Assembly: GCA_030531435.1 (NCBI GenBank)
Contig: JAUNNN010000011.1
Span: 19,280-52,063 of the forward strand
Length of the DNA: 32,784 nt
DNA from: Lachnospiraceae bacterium
GTDB lineage: Bacteria > Bacillota > Clostridia > Lachnospirales > Lachnospiraceae
Reading direction: 5' to 3'
Below, piece after piece: positions 8,802 to 17,964 of the stretch. Position numbers and translations under genes: made by a program. The first letter of the stretch is position 1. Every line of letters starts with the position of its first letter. The notes under the pieces were generated by a model. The model did not search any database, was not told the origin of the DNA, and saw only the letters and a program-made list of their open reading frames with translations.

Positions 8802-9581
8802 TTATACTCTTCCTTTATTTTTATTATAAAGAATAAATAATCCTTTTATTAAAAGTTCTGAATCAATTGTAATATCTGTCTTACAACATGGGATTACTGT
8901 TCTTGCAAAGCCACCTGTTGCAACAACAGCTGTCTTATATCCAAGTTCATCCCATATACGTTCTACCATTCCATCTATACATGATGCATGGCCATATACA
9001 CTACCACTTTGCATAGCGCCAACAGTTGAACCATTAATAAGCTTATCTGGAAGCTTTATAGCAATATCTGGAAGATGTGCAGCATGAGCAGTTAAACCAT
9101 TAACGGAAACCTTAACACCAGGGATAATCATACCACCCATAAATCTGCGTTGATCATTAATTACAGAAATTGTTGTAGCAGTACCCATATCAATAAGAAT
9201 AAGTGGAGCTCCATATTGCTCAAGTCCAGCTACAGCGCCTACTAAAAGATCTGGTCCAAGTGAAGCTGGATCATCAATCTTAATATCAACTCCTGTTTTA
9301 ATTCCAGGTCCTACTTCAATTATAGGCTTATTTATAATCATTTCTGCAGCATTTTTCACCTGTCTTGTAACCGGTGGAACTGATGATGATAAAATACCAC
9401 CACTAATATCCTTTACCTTTACACCACGAATATCCATAATGTTTTTCATTTTTACAGCATATTCCATAGATGTACTTTCAAAGTCTGTGTGTATTCTCTC
9501 TTCAAAAATAGTTCCGCCAGTCTTATCATCAAGACATCCAAATGTAACATTTGTATTTCCAAGATCTATTGCAAGAATCAT
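8802..9581 (-). CDS. coaX: Type III pantothenate kinase
   Basis: This 259-residue kinase of the ASKHA fold phosphorylates pantothenate, the first step of CoA synthesis. The family's phosphate motif DLGNTN is at 6-11. The substrate region GPDLLVGAVAG and the motif IDMGTATT follow in the middle of the protein. Length is typical of CoaX. The start has a clear SD, GAGGTG, 6 nt upstream. It sits behind an ECF S component gene on the same strand, consistent with import followed by trapping of pantothenate. A hairpin lies between the two genes. Confidence 0.95.
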   Translation of the reverse strand: MILAIDLGNTNVTFGCLDDKTGGTIFEERIHTDFESTSMEYAVKMKNIMDIRGVKVKDISGGILSSSVPPVTRQVKNAAEMIINKPIIEVGPGIKTGVDIKIDDPASLGPDLLVGAVAGLEQYGAPLILIDMGTATTISVINDQRRFMGGMIIPGVKVSVNGLTAHAAHLPDIAIKLPDKLINGSTVGAMQSGSVYGHASCIDGMVERIWDELGYKTAVVATGGFARTVIPCCKTDITIDSELLIKGLFILYNKNKGRV

Positions 9582-9606
9582 TTAATTCACCTCAAATAGT
9601 TAAAAC

Positions 9607-9630
9607 ATGGGACAGCTAATGCCGTCCCAT
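9607..9630 (-). terminator. Hairpin between the ECF S-component gene and coaX
   Basis: A 7-bp stem ATGGGAC/GTCCCAT with a 10-nt loop is followed on the minus strand by GTTTTAA. It may act as a weak or partial terminator that lowers coaX expression relative to the upstream gene. The U tract is short. Confidence 0.5.
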
Positions 9631-9656
9631 TCATTATACCTAAACAATAATTTGTT

Positions 9657-10235
9657 TTACTTTGTTGCTGCACCGCTCTTTTTACCAATTTCAATTAATC
9701 TTACAATTACTGTACTAAGTACAAGGTTAATTAAAAGTTCAACAAGGAAATTGATACCAACAAAAGCTGTAATCATATAAACTCCAGCATTTGCAAAGCC
9801 AGCACCTTCTGCCCACATCTTAATTGTATCGTAGAAGAATAATCTACAACCAATAAGGAATAATCCTGTGTTAACAACTGGAGCAACAACACCAGCTCCA
9901 ATTACAGCTGTGAGTGTATTTTTCTTAAGTGCGTTGTATACAAAACCAGCAACTAATCCAGCTAACATACCTTTTAAAATACAAGTAATAATTGTACCAG
10001 GTACATTAATTGCAAGGAAAGCTCCTGCATCTGTAAATAACACTACGAGACCAAATACAAATCCAAGCCATGCTCCTACCCACTGACCATATAATGCCAC
10101 ACCGACTATTATTGGGATGAGTACAAGTGTAATGTTAAACACACCAAATCTTATGCCGATTGCCAATGCCTGTAATACTACAACAATGGCTGTCAGCAAG
10201 CCTACGCCAACAATTGTTTTTGTCTTATTATTCAT
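9657..10235 (-). CDS. ECF transporter S component, probably for pantothenate
   Basis: This 192-residue, very hydrophobic protein has about six predicted membrane segments, spread over residues 8-180. This is the size and pattern of ECF-transporter substrate-binding (S) components, which work with a shared EcfT and two EcfA ATPases encoded elsewhere. The N-terminus has a short basic lead (MNNKTKT) before a hydrophobic helix containing LTAIVVVLQAL, typical of the region that docks EcfT. Pantothenate as the substrate is inferred from the adjacent coaX. Folate, thiamine or another vitamin is possible. The ATG has GGAGG 6-7 nt upstream. Confidence 0.8.
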   Translation of the reverse strand: MNNKTKTIVGVGLLTAIVVVLQALAIGIRFGVFNITLVLIPIIVGVALYGQWVGAWLGFVFGLVVLFTDAGAFLAINVPGTIITCILKGMLAGLVAGFVYNALKKNTLTAVIGAGVVAPVVNTGLFLIGCRLFFYDTIKMWAEGAGFANAGVYMITAFVGINFLVELLINLVLSTVIVRLIEIGKKSGAATK

Positions 10236-10273
10236 TTTTATCCTCCTGCTACTGTCCTTAAATTTAGGTATAG

Positions 10274-10308
10274 TGCAAGTTTAATGTAACACGTTATTTA
10301 TAAAATAA
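10274..10308 (-). promoter_or_regulatory. Possible promoter of the ECF S-component gene, with palindrome
   Basis: On the minus strand a TTGTTA-like -35 (about 10311-10306) and TACATT -10 lie 17 nt apart, upstream of the ECF gene. A 7-bp inverted repeat, GTTATTT-ATA-AAATAAC (10293-10309), overlaps the spacer. It could be an operator or a chance AT palindrome. No clear terminator for gpmI is visible in this gap. Confidence 0.3.
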
Positions 10309-10361
10309 CAATTTATTTCTGCAAAATGCAAAGTATGTATCTAAAATAATACAAACTTTAA

Positions 10362-11900
10362 TTATTTCTTAATAAGAAGTGACTTACCTGTCATTTCCTT
10401 TGGCTGCTCCATGCCCATACATTCAATAAGTGTAGGAACGATATCTGCAAGACATCCACCTTCCTTTAATGTGTAAGCTGAATCATAGTTAACTAATACG
10501 AAAGGAACTGGGTTTGTTGTATGTGCTGTAAATGGAGCTCCTGTTTCGTAATCAACCATCATTTCACAGTTACCATGGTCTGCACAGATGAACATTACAC
10601 CATCAGTTTCTTTAACTGCTTCATATGCTTTTCCAACGCACTCATCAACTGCTTCAACAGCCTTAACTGCAGCCTCTTCAACGCCTGTATGGCCTACCAT
10701 ATCAGGGTTAGCAAAGTTGATAATGATTACATCATATTTATCTGACTTAATTGCAGTTACAAGCTTATCACATACTTCGTAAGCGCTCATTTCTGGCTTA
10801 AGATCATATGTAGCTACCTTTGGAGACTTAACAAGGATTCTGTCTTCGCCTTCATTAGGCTCTTCTACACCACCATTAAAGAAGAATGTAACATGAGCAT
10901 ACTTCTCTGTCTCAGCGATTCTAGCCTGCTTTAAGCCATTTGCTGCAAGCCACTCACCAAATGTATTTGTTACTGCAATTTTCTCAAATGCAATTGTCTT
11001 ATTCTCAATAAGTGGATCATATTCTGAGAAACATACGTACTTAACATCAAGCTTTCTATCTCTCTTAAATGATCTGAATTCATCATCACAGAATGCATGT
11101 GTAATTTCTCTTGCTCTGTCAGGACGGAAATTGAAGAAAACGATTGAATCTCCATCATTAATTGTTCCAACTGGAACACCACCGTTAACGATAACAGTTG
11201 GTTTTACAAATTCATCTGTTTCTTCTCTGTCATATGAACCATGAATAGCATCATATGCATTAGCAGCCTTAAGACCTTCGCCTTCTGTCATTGCAACATA
11301 TGCAAGCTTAACACGATCATAGTTATTATCTCTATCCATAGCATAGTAACGACCCATAATTGAAGCAATCTGTCCTACACCGATTTCTCTCATCTTTGAC
11401 TCTAACTGCTCGATATAATCAGCGCCAGACATAGGAGGTGTGTCACGACCATCTAAGAAACAGTGAACATATACGTTCTTTAAGCCTTCTCTCTTACAGA
11501 GCTCTAATAAACCATAAAGATGTGTAATATGGCTATGTACACCACCATCAGATAAAAGACCAAATAAATGAATTGCAGAACCTTTTTCCTTACAGTTATT
11601 AACAGCTTCCATAAGTCCACTATTTGTAAAGAATGTTCCATCTTCGATTTCCTTAGTAATTCTTGTAAGCTCCTGGTATACAATACGACCAGCACCCATA
11701 TTAAGGTGACCAACTTCTGAGTTACCCATCTGACCATTTGGAAGACCAACAGCCATACCACTTGCAAGGCCCTTTACACATGGATATTCACTCATAAGCT
11801 TATCCATTACAGGTGTATTTGCCATTGCTACTGCATTATGTTCTTTTTTATCATTTAGACCATAACCATCTAAAATCATTAAAACTACAGGTTTTTTCAT
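10362..11900 (-). CDS. gpmI: 2,3-bisphosphoglycerate-independent phosphoglycerate mutase
   Basis: This 512-residue, manganese-dependent enzyme interconverts 3- and 2-phosphoglycerate in glycolysis and gluconeogenesis. It has the alkaline-phosphatase-like metal site at D11 (ILDGYG), the phospho-serine at 61 (GQMGNSEVGH), a substrate-binding insert with GGVHSH near 120-127, and C-terminal metal ligands in GHTG and CADHGNCE. Length is standard. GAGG lies about 7 nt before the start, and the pilZ gene ends 24 nt upstream. It is the last clear member of the pheS-pheT-queA-pilZ-gpmI run. Confidence 0.97.
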   Translation of the reverse strand: MKKPVVLMILDGYGLNDKKEHNAVAMANTPVMDKLMSEYPCVKGLASGMAVGLPNGQMGNSEVGHLNMGAGRIVYQELTRITKEIEDGTFFTNSGLMEAVNNCKEKGSAIHLFGLLSDGGVHSHITHLYGLLELCKREGLKNVYVHCFLDGRDTPPMSGADYIEQLESKMREIGVGQIASIMGRYYAMDRDNNYDRVKLAYVAMTEGEGLKAANAYDAIHGSYDREETDEFVKPTVIVNGGVPVGTINDGDSIVFFNFRPDRAREITHAFCDDEFRSFKRDRKLDVKYVCFSEYDPLIENKTIAFEKIAVTNTFGEWLAANGLKQARIAETEKYAHVTFFFNGGVEEPNEGEDRILVKSPKVATYDLKPEMSAYEVCDKLVTAIKSDKYDVIIINFANPDMVGHTGVEEAAVKAVEAVDECVGKAYEAVKETDGVMFICADHGNCEMMVDYETGAPFTAHTTNPVPFVLVNYDSAYTLKEGGCLADIVPTLIECMGMEQPKEMTGKSLLIKK

Positions 11901-11924
11901 AATATTTCCTCTTTTCTTTTAAGA

Positions 11925-12257
11925 TTATTCTTCGCTGTTAAACATATCATAAATATCAATCTTACATGAATCAGCTTCTGTAAGACCAACAAAAGTTGCA
12001 CCATAAATCTTCTTATTATTTCTGTTATCACATCTAATAACAGTAATAAATGTATTAATCTTCTCTTTTGTCCAAAGAATAAGCTCAAGCTCATATACTG
12101 AGTTCATTTCAAGCTCTCTTGCACATTCAAAACCAACGCCTGACTTTGAAACGTCAACAACCTGAATTGGAACGATGTCATGCTTGTTGCCATCAATTCT
12201 GTTCATTGCAAGATTTGCATCAAGAATGATTCTCTTATTCCTTCTCTTTTCTTCCAT
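11925..12257 (-). CDS. PilZ-domain protein, possible cyclic di-GMP receptor
   Basis: This small 110-residue protein is essentially a lone PilZ domain. Both c-di-GMP-binding signatures are visible: the RxxxR box as RRNKR (5-9) and the (D/N)xSxxG box as DVSKSG (35-40). A beta-rich remainder includes GATFVGLT. Single-domain PilZ proteins usually act by binding a partner, but no partner is evident. It lies between queA and gpmI, 15 nt after queA, with the strongest SD in the run (AGGAGG, 5 nt from ATG), which suggests it is well translated. Confidence 0.85.
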   Translation of the reverse strand: MEEKRRNKRIILDANLAMNRIDGNKHDIVPIQVVDVSKSGVGFECARELEMNSVYELELILWTKEKINTFITVIRCDNRNNKKIYGATFVGLTEADSCKIDIYDMFNSEE

Positions 12258-12272
12258 GTAAGCCTCCTAATA

Positions 12273-13301
12273 CTATGATTTAATAAAACATGCATCGCCA
12301 AAAGAGAAAAATCTGTATTTGTTCTCAATTGCAATGTCATAAGCTCTTAATATATTTTCTCTGCCACATAATGCAGATACTAGCATAACAAGTGTTGATT
12401 CTGGCAGGTGGAAATTAGTAATTAGTTCATCTAATACCTTGAACTTATAACCAGGATAAATAAATATCGATGTATCTCCACTACATTCTTTTAATTTGCC
12501 ATTCTCATCTGCAGCACTTTCAATTGTACGACAACTTGTTGTACCAACGCAAATTACTTTATGACCAGTTTCTTTTGCTTTATTTATTTTATCAGCTGCA
12601 TCCTTATCTATAAAATAGGTTTCAGAATGCATTTCATGATCTGTAATTTCATCGGCTTTAACCGGTCTAAAGGTTCCAAGACCTACATGAAGAGTAACAT
12701 AGGCAATATCAACGCCCTTATCTTCTATTTTTTTAAGAAGCTCTTCAGTAAAATGAAGACCTGCAGTTGGTGCAGCTACACTTCCTTCAAACTTTGCATA
12801 AACTGTTTGATAACGTGATTTATCCTGAAGCTTATGTGTTATATATGGTGGAAGTGGCATTTCGCCAAGTTCATTTAATACCTCTTCAAAAATACCGTCA
12901 AAATAGAACTTTACTATACGATTTCCATTTTCAAGGCATTCAATAATTTCTGCTGTAAGTATTCCATCACCGAATGAAACTTTAGCTCCATTTCTAAGCT
13001 TTTTGCCAGGTTTTACAAGAGTCTCCCAAGTATCATCACTAAGTCTTTTTAGAAGAAATACTTCACAAGCGGCTCCTGTATCAGGCTTAACCCCAAGAAG
13101 TCTTGCAGGAATTACTTTTGTATTATTTAATACAAGACAATCGCCTTTATTTAGATAATCAATAATATCAGAAAATACTTTATGTTCTACATTTCCAGTA
13201 TTTTTATCTATTACAAGAAGCTTTGATGAAGATCTATCAGTTAATGGATCCTGTGCAATAAGCTCCTTTGGCAAATCAAAATAAAAATCCGATGTTTTCA
13301 T
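12273..13301 (-). CDS. queA: S-adenosylmethionine:tRNA ribosyltransferase-isomerase
   Basis: This 342-residue enzyme transfers the ribosyl part of SAM to preQ1 in tRNA, giving epoxyqueuosine in the queuosine pathway. Hallmarks are the N-terminal [14 protein letters not shown], the [10 protein letters not shown] segment, [11 protein letters not shown], and the C-terminal [14 protein letters not shown]. No SD precedes the ATG. The pheT stop is only 2 nt upstream, inside a perfect 12-bp palindrome (13304-13315). Translation therefore probably depends on ribosomes finishing pheT. Other queuosine genes (tgt, queC-G) are not in the window. Confidence 0.96.
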   Translation of the reverse strand: MKTSDFYFDLPKELIAQDPLTDRSSSKLLVIDKNTGNVEHKVFSDIIDYLNKGDCLVLNNTKVIPARLLGVKPDTGAACEVFLLKRLSDDTWETLVKPGKKLRNGAKVSFGDGILTAEIIECLENGNRIVKFYFDGIFEEVLNELGEMPLPPYITHKLQDKSRYQTVYAKFEGSVAAPTAGLHFTEELLKKIEDKGVDIAYVTLHVGLGTFRPVKADEITDHEMHSETYFIDKDAADKINKAKETGHKVICVGTTSCRTIESAADENGKLKECSGDTSIFIYPGYKFKVLDELITNFHLPESTLVMLVSALCGRENILRAYDIAIENKYRFFSFGDACFIKS

Positions 13302-13303
13302 AA

Positions 13304-13315
13304 TTAAGATCTTAA
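13304..13315. repeat. Perfect 12-bp palindrome at the pheT-queA junction
   Basis: TTAAGATCTTAA spans the pheT stop codon and lies 2 nt before the queA start. It occupies the place where a queA ribosome binding site would be expected, so it supports coupling rather than independent initiation. Confidence 0.5.
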
Positions 13316-15724
13316 TGATATGCCAAGCTTGTTATCAAGATTCTTTAATATCTTCTTAACATATCCTTCTACCATTTCATCTGTAAACTCTTCATTCTGA
13401 GGAGTAAATACTACAGAAAATGCCATGCTTCTTTTATTTGCGCCAAGCTGAATGCCCTCATATACATCGAAAAGCTTAACATCTGTAACATACTTACATG
13501 CTTCTTTAATTCCATTTTCAATTGAAGCACATGTAATGTTTTTATCAACAACAAATGCAAAGTCTCTCTTTTCAATAGCGAACTTAGGAAGTGGCATAAA
13601 CTTCTGTTCTTTATCGTAATACTTAGAAATAAGACGGATATCAAGCTCTAAAACAAAGCTTGGAACTCTCATATCAAGTTCATCCATTATTTCATAGCTT
13701 ACTTTACCAAGATATCCAACCTTTTCTCCATCACAGATAATATCAGCTGTCTGGTATGGGTGAAGGAATGTTTTCTCTGATGGCTCGTATGTAAACTCGA
13801 GGTCAAATGTATCAGCTACAATCTTTGCAAAGCCTTTAAGTGTATAGAAGCTTTCATTTTCGCCAAATACGCCAACACAAAGTGTTTCTCTTTCATCAGG
13901 ATACTCTGTAAGTGGTAAATCCTTTGGAATAAAGATATTACCAAGCTCGTAAATTTTACCTTCAAGTAAATCTCTCTTCTGGTTTCTAGCCATTGCTCTA
14001 ATCATCTGTGGAGCAAGTGTTGTTCTCATAAGAGATAAATCAGCATTAATTGGATTAATAAGCTTAATAGCCTTTCTTTCCATTGCATCTTCAGGAAGAT
14101 TTAATAAATCAAGGTCTGATGGTGAGAAGAATGAATAGTGAATTCCTTCATAAGCACCAGCACCACATAATGCTCTCTTAAGCTTAAGCTCTGACATCTG
14201 ACGAAGATCAAATCCACCCATTGTAACCTGAGCTGTTGGCATAAATGTTGGAATAACATGTTCATATCCATACATTCTAATAACTTCTTCAGCTACATCT
14301 GGATAGCTTTCCATATCTTCTCTGTAAGCTGGAACCTGAATAGTTAATTCATCTCCATTTACAGATGGATTAAAGTCAAGTGACTTAAGAATTCTAATAA
14401 TATCTTCATTTGGAACAGTAATTCCAAGTACTTTATTAACTCTTTCAATTGAAACCTTCATTTCCTTTGGTTCAATTGAATTACCTGTTGAAACTTCAAC
14501 ATGTGTAGATGAAACTTTACCGCAGCCTAACTCTTCAATAAGATGAAGTGCTCTCTTCATAGCCATAACTGTTGTATATTCATATACACCCTTTGCATAC
14601 ATTGCTGATGAATCAGATGCTTGACCAAGTGCTCTTGAACTCTTACGAATGTTATCACGCATGAATTTTGCTGCTTCAAACATTACTTCTGTAGTTGTAT
14701 CAAGAATTTCTGAATTAAGACCACCCATAATACCTGCAAGAGCAACTGGTTTCTTACCATCACAAATTACAAGGTTCTGGTCATTTAACTCAAATTCTTT
14801 TTCATCAAGTGTAACAATCTTTTCACCGTTATTTGCACGACGAACATTTATCATATTGCCTTCAATGTATGATGAATCAAAAGCATGCATTGGCTGACCA
14901 AGCTCTGTAAGAACGTAGTTTGTAATATCAACAACATTGCTAATAGAACCAATACCAACAAGAGCAAGTCTTCTCTTCATCCAGAGTGGTGATTCACCAA
15001 TTTTTACATCGTGTACATAGTGTGCAATATATCTTGGACAAAGCTCAGGAGCATCAACAGTAACTGTAAATCCATCCTTTTTAACTTCATCCTCTGTATA
15101 TGATAAATCAAGTGGCTTAATTTCTTTATTAAGTACTGCAGCAACTTCTCTTGCAATACCGTATACACTCTGACAATCAGGTCTATTTGCTGTAATAGCA
15201 ATATCAAAAATCCAATCATCAAGGCCTAAAATAGGCTTAACATCTGCGCCTACTTCTGCATCATCAGGAAGAACTAATAATCCGTTGTATGATGCTCCTG
15301 GGAATAAATCATCAGATACACCAAGCTCAACACCTGAACAAAGCATACCTTCTGAATCGTAACCACGAAGTTTTCCCTTTTCAATTGTCATAAGGCCTTC
15401 AACAGTTACATGATCTTTTCCAGTCATAATAACCTGAGCGCCAACAAGAGCTAATGGGAACTTTCCGCCTGCTTTAACATTATCTGCTCCACAGCAAACC
15501 TGGAATGTACCATGGCTTCCTGCATCAACAGTACAAACATGAAGATGTGTCTCTGGAATAGGTTCACAAGTCTTAACTAAACCAACAACAACATCATGAA
15601 TGTCTTCTCCAACCTGTTTTAACTCTTCAACTTCAAAACCACATGAGAAAAGCTTGTCCTGTAATTCCTGTGGTGTACAGTCTATATCTACATATTCTTT
15701 TAACCAGCTTAATGGTGCTAACAT
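13304..15724 (-). CDS. pheT: Phenylalanyl-tRNA synthetase beta subunit
   Basis: This 806-residue subunit pairs with PheS as an alpha2-beta2 enzyme. Residues about 44-150 form the EMAP-like tRNA-binding domain ([18 protein letters not shown]). The B3/B4 editing region follows (about 210-380), then the B5 domain (about 405-480), a degenerate catalytic-like core, and the C-terminal anticodon-binding FDX-ACB domain (about 712-805, ending LGISLRS). Length is usual. GGAGG is 8 nt before the ATG, which lies 22 nt after pheS. Confidence 0.97.
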   Translation of the reverse strand: MLAPLSWLKEYVDIDCTPQELQDKLFSCGFEVEELKQVGEDIHDVVVGLVKTCEPIPETHLHVCTVDAGSHGTFQVCCGADNVKAGGKFPLALVGAQVIMTGKDHVTVEGLMTIEKGKLRGYDSEGMLCSGVELGVSDDLFPGASYNGLLVLPDDAEVGADVKPILGLDDWIFDIAITANRPDCQSVYGIAREVAAVLNKEIKPLDLSYTEDEVKKDGFTVTVDAPELCPRYIAHYVHDVKIGESPLWMKRRLALVGIGSISNVVDITNYVLTELGQPMHAFDSSYIEGNMINVRRANNGEKIVTLDEKEFELNDQNLVICDGKKPVALAGIMGGLNSEILDTTTEVMFEAAKFMRDNIRKSSRALGQASDSSAMYAKGVYEYTTVMAMKRALHLIEELGCGKVSSTHVEVSTGNSIEPKEMKVSIERVNKVLGITVPNEDIIRILKSLDFNPSVNGDELTIQVPAYREDMESYPDVAEEVIRMYGYEHVIPTFMPTAQVTMGGFDLRQMSELKLKRALCGAGAYEGIHYSFFSPSDLDLLNLPEDAMERKAIKLINPINADLSLMRTTLAPQMIRAMARNQKRDLLEGKIYELGNIFIPKDLPLTEYPDERETLCVGVFGENESFYTLKGFAKIVADTFDLEFTYEPSEKTFLHPYQTADIICDGEKVGYLGKVSYEIMDELDMRVPSFVLELDIRLISKYYDKEQKFMPLPKFAIEKRDFAFVVDKNITCASIENGIKEACKYVTDVKLFDVYEGIQLGANKRSMAFSVVFTPQNEEFTDEMVEGYVKKILKNLDNKLGISLRS

Positions 15725-15746
15725 TTTCTAATCCTCCAAATACTAC

Positions 15747-16769
15747 TTATTCGTGAAGCTGCTTTAATACTCTCATATCTGATTCAAAGAGCATTTTGAT
15801 ATTATTAATTCCGTACTTAAGCATTGCAATACGCTCAATACCAATACCAAATGCAAATCCAGAATACTCGTTAGTATCAATACCACAGCCCTCAAGGACT
15901 TTATTATTTACAACACCAGCACCAAGAACTTCAATCCAGCCAGTACCTTTACAAAGCTTACATCCACATCCACCACACTGGAAGCAGCTAACATCTACTT
16001 CAACAGATGGCTCTGTAAATGGGAAGTATGATGGTCTAAGTCTTGTCTTTGTCTCTTTACCAAAGATTTTCTTAACGAACTCATCTAACATACCCTTTAA
16101 ATCACAAAGAGAAATTCCTTTATCAACAACAAGTCCTTCCATCTGTGAAAACATTGGTGAGTGAGTTGCATCATCATCTGAACGAAAAACCTTACCAGGT
16201 GAAATAACCTTAATAGGTGGTTTCTTTGCTTCCATAACATGAATCTGTCCAGCAGATGTCTGTGTACGAAGAAGAAATTCAGGTGATAAATAGAATGTAT
16301 CCTGCATATCTCTTGCTGGATGATCATCTGGTGTATTTAATGCAGTAAAGTTATAGTAATCAGTCTCAATTTCTGTTCCTTCGAAGACTTCAAATCCCAT
16401 AGAACCAAAAATATCAACAAGTTCATTTTTAACTAATGTAATTGGATGAAGCGAACCAGGTTCAGCTACAACTTCAGGCATAGTTACATCAATTTTTTCA
16501 GCCTCATATCTAAGCTTAAGTGCCTCTTTTTCAAGCTTCTTAAGCTGAGCCTCAAGCTTTGTTTCAATAGCATCTCTTGCTTCATTAACCCACTGACCAA
16601 CCTTTGGTCTGTCTTCAGCTGCTACATCCTTCATACCACGTAAAACTGCAGTAAGTTCGCCCTTTTTACCAAGGACAACATTTCTTACTTCATTAAGCGC
16701 TTCAAGATTGGCAGCATTTTCAATTTGTGAAATTGCTTTTTCTCTGATTTCTTTTAATTTGTTCTGCAT
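15747..16769 (-). CDS. pheS: Phenylalanyl-tRNA synthetase alpha subunit
   Basis: This 340-residue class II catalytic subunit has an N-terminal coiled coil (about 1-85) that contacts tRNA. Motif 2-type sequence and the Phe-specific [12 protein letters not shown] lie near residues 145-160, followed by [10 protein letters not shown] and the motif 3 region [10 protein letters not shown] near the C-terminus. Upstream are only 76 bases before the yihY gene. They hold no T-box-like leader and no convincing promoter, so pheS is either read through from yihY or has a weak promoter. AAGGAT is 7-8 nt before ATG. Confidence 0.97.
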   Translation of the reverse strand: MQNKLKEIREKAISQIENAANLEALNEVRNVVLGKKGELTAVLRGMKDVAAEDRPKVGQWVNEARDAIETKLEAQLKKLEKEALKLRYEAEKIDVTMPEVVAEPGSLHPITLVKNELVDIFGSMGFEVFEGTEIETDYYNFTALNTPDDHPARDMQDTFYLSPEFLLRTQTSAGQIHVMEAKKPPIKVISPGKVFRSDDDATHSPMFSQMEGLVVDKGISLCDLKGMLDEFVKKIFGKETKTRLRPSYFPFTEPSVEVDVSCFQCGGCGCKLCKGTGWIEVLGAGVVNNKVLEGCGIDTNEYSGFAFGIGIERIAMLKYGINNIKMLFESDMRVLKQLHE

Positions 16770-16845
16770 AATACTATCCTTTTATATTAAAGATTATTTT
16801 AAACATTTTTACAGGAAATATATGTCTTTCCCATATAAACCCTAA

Positions 16846-17712
16846 CTAATTTATTTTATCTTTATTTACCTTTGTTGACAAGTAATAATTGACCTGTGCG
16901 CCTATAAAAAATATATACATACACGAATATAGCCATAGTAAAACAATTATTACAAAAGAAAGTGAACCATACATGCTAAATGCATTGAAATTATTTATAT
17001 AAATATTAAATATTGTTGAGAATGCATACCATATACATGCAACAAATAATGCTCCAGGTATTTCTGATTTTATTTTAATTTTATCGTTTGGCAAGGCAAC
17101 GAACATATATAGTGTTGCAATAAATGTAACGAGCAAAATAACAAGACCCTTCAAACTAAATGCTGTATGAAGCAATATATGTTTATCTGCTAAAATATCC
17201 GGATGAATTTTTGATGTAATGTAATTAAAAAGACTTGATGAAAATATACTCAAAATAAACATTACAACCATCATAACTATGAGAATAAGTGTAAAAAACA
17301 CTGCATTTAATCTTAAAATAGCAAAATTTCTTGTCTCAATTACACCATGTATCTCATTTAATCCCTTTTTAATGTACTGAACACCTCTTGCAGATGACCA
17401 GATAGCTGCAATTAATGAAATATAAACTACGGCAGCTGACTCATCTGTCACCTGAAGCATTACATCATAGGCAATTCCATCAAGTTTATCAGGCAAAAAA
17501 TCAAGCACAATATTATATACAAAATCATCAGTAATTGGTGTATATGGAATTATTGCCATAAATAAAATAATAAATGGAATTATAGACAAAAAAATAAAGA
17601 ATGCTGTACTTGATGAATACACATCTAAATGATTCTTTTTCATCAAGATGGAAAAATCATTGCATTCTTTATATATTAAATTAAATGCATTTTTTAATTT
17701 CTTCATAAGCAT
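16846..17712 (-). CDS. YihY/BrkB-family inner membrane protein
   Basis: This integral membrane protein of about 288 residues belongs to the YihY (formerly RNase BN/BrkB) family. About six transmembrane helices are visible, with family landmarks SSTAFFIFLSIIPFIILF near the N-terminus, WSSARGVQYIKKGLN in the middle and the C-terminal SMYGSLSFVIIVLLWLYSCMYIFFIGAQ. The transported or sensed substrate is unknown for the family. The start is uncertain: GTG at 17721, ATG at 17712 and ATG at 17706 are all in frame and none has a strong SD. I chose 17712. The gene follows a structured RNA (about 17760-17928), which could be its 5' leader. Confidence 0.85.
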   Translation of the reverse strand: MLMKKLKNAFNLIYKECNDFSILMKKNHLDVYSSSTAFFIFLSIIPFIILFMAIIPYTPITDDFVYNIVLDFLPDKLDGIAYDVMLQVTDESAAVVYISLIAAIWSSARGVQYIKKGLNEIHGVIETRNFAILRLNAVFFTLILIVMMVVMFILSIFSSSLFNYITSKIHPDILADKHILLHTAFSLKGLVILLVTFIATLYMFVALPNDKIKIKSEIPGALFVACIWYAFSTIFNIYINNFNAFSMYGSLSFVIIVLLWLYSCMYIFFIGAQVNYYLSTKVNKDKIN

Positions 17713-17759
17713 TACAAACACGCTTCTAAATTCTAACGTGTGTTTAAAATAAAAACACC

Positions 17760-17928
17760 CCGAAATGTTCTTGTTTTTTGACTCCTAGAAATATATCTAG
17801 GTGGGCAACCGCAACATAGTCTCTGTCTTCCACTGCGTAATGATGGCCTGACATCAAAAATGAAATATAGGAATCCCGTTTAAAGAACTGTAGGTTCAAA
17901 AACACAAGAATTTAAACATCCGAGGATG
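17760..17928 (-). ncRNA. ssrS: Structured RNA resembling 6S RNA
   Basis: Read on the minus strand, the element opens with a small hairpin (ACATC-CUCG-GAUGU near the predicted transcription start). A 14-bp closing helix with one bulge follows (17896-17910 with 17768-17781). Inside are an unpaired 5' strand containing ACGGGAUUCCUAUAUUUCAU, a terminal arm in which UUUCAUU can pair with AGUGGAA around a UGAUG/CAUCA hairpin, and a 3' strand with a CCUAGA/UCUAGG hairpin. A rod with a central bubble and a small hairpin on the 3' strand is the 6S RNA plan, and AUAUUUCAU also occurs in the E. coli bubble. Length is about 170 nt. A dedicated promoter precedes it. The 3' end is not defined by a clear terminator. 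Alternatively it is a leader of yihY. Confidence 0.6.
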
Positions 17929-17933
17929 TATTA

Positions 17934-17962
17934 ATTATATAGTAAATAAGCCTTTAAATCAA
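17934..17962 (-). promoter_or_regulatory. Promoter of the structured RNA
   Basis: TTGATT (17962-17957), a 17-nt spacer and a perfect TATAAT (17939-17934) lie on the minus strand immediately after the eam stop codon. The predicted start is near 17927-17929, at the base of the first hairpin. Confidence 0.75.
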
Positions 17963-17964
17963 TA

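Noticed and set aside
16814-16831. Hairpin GGAAA/TTTCC between yihY and pheS as a terminator
   Set aside because: Only 5 bp, with no U tract after it on the minus strand.
17781-17840. T-box-like string GGTGGGCAACCGC on the plus strand
   Set aside because: It resembles the T-box antiterminator motif only loosely, the true gene orientation here is minus, and no plus-strand synthetase gene follows. The minus-strand fold with its own promoter explains the region better.
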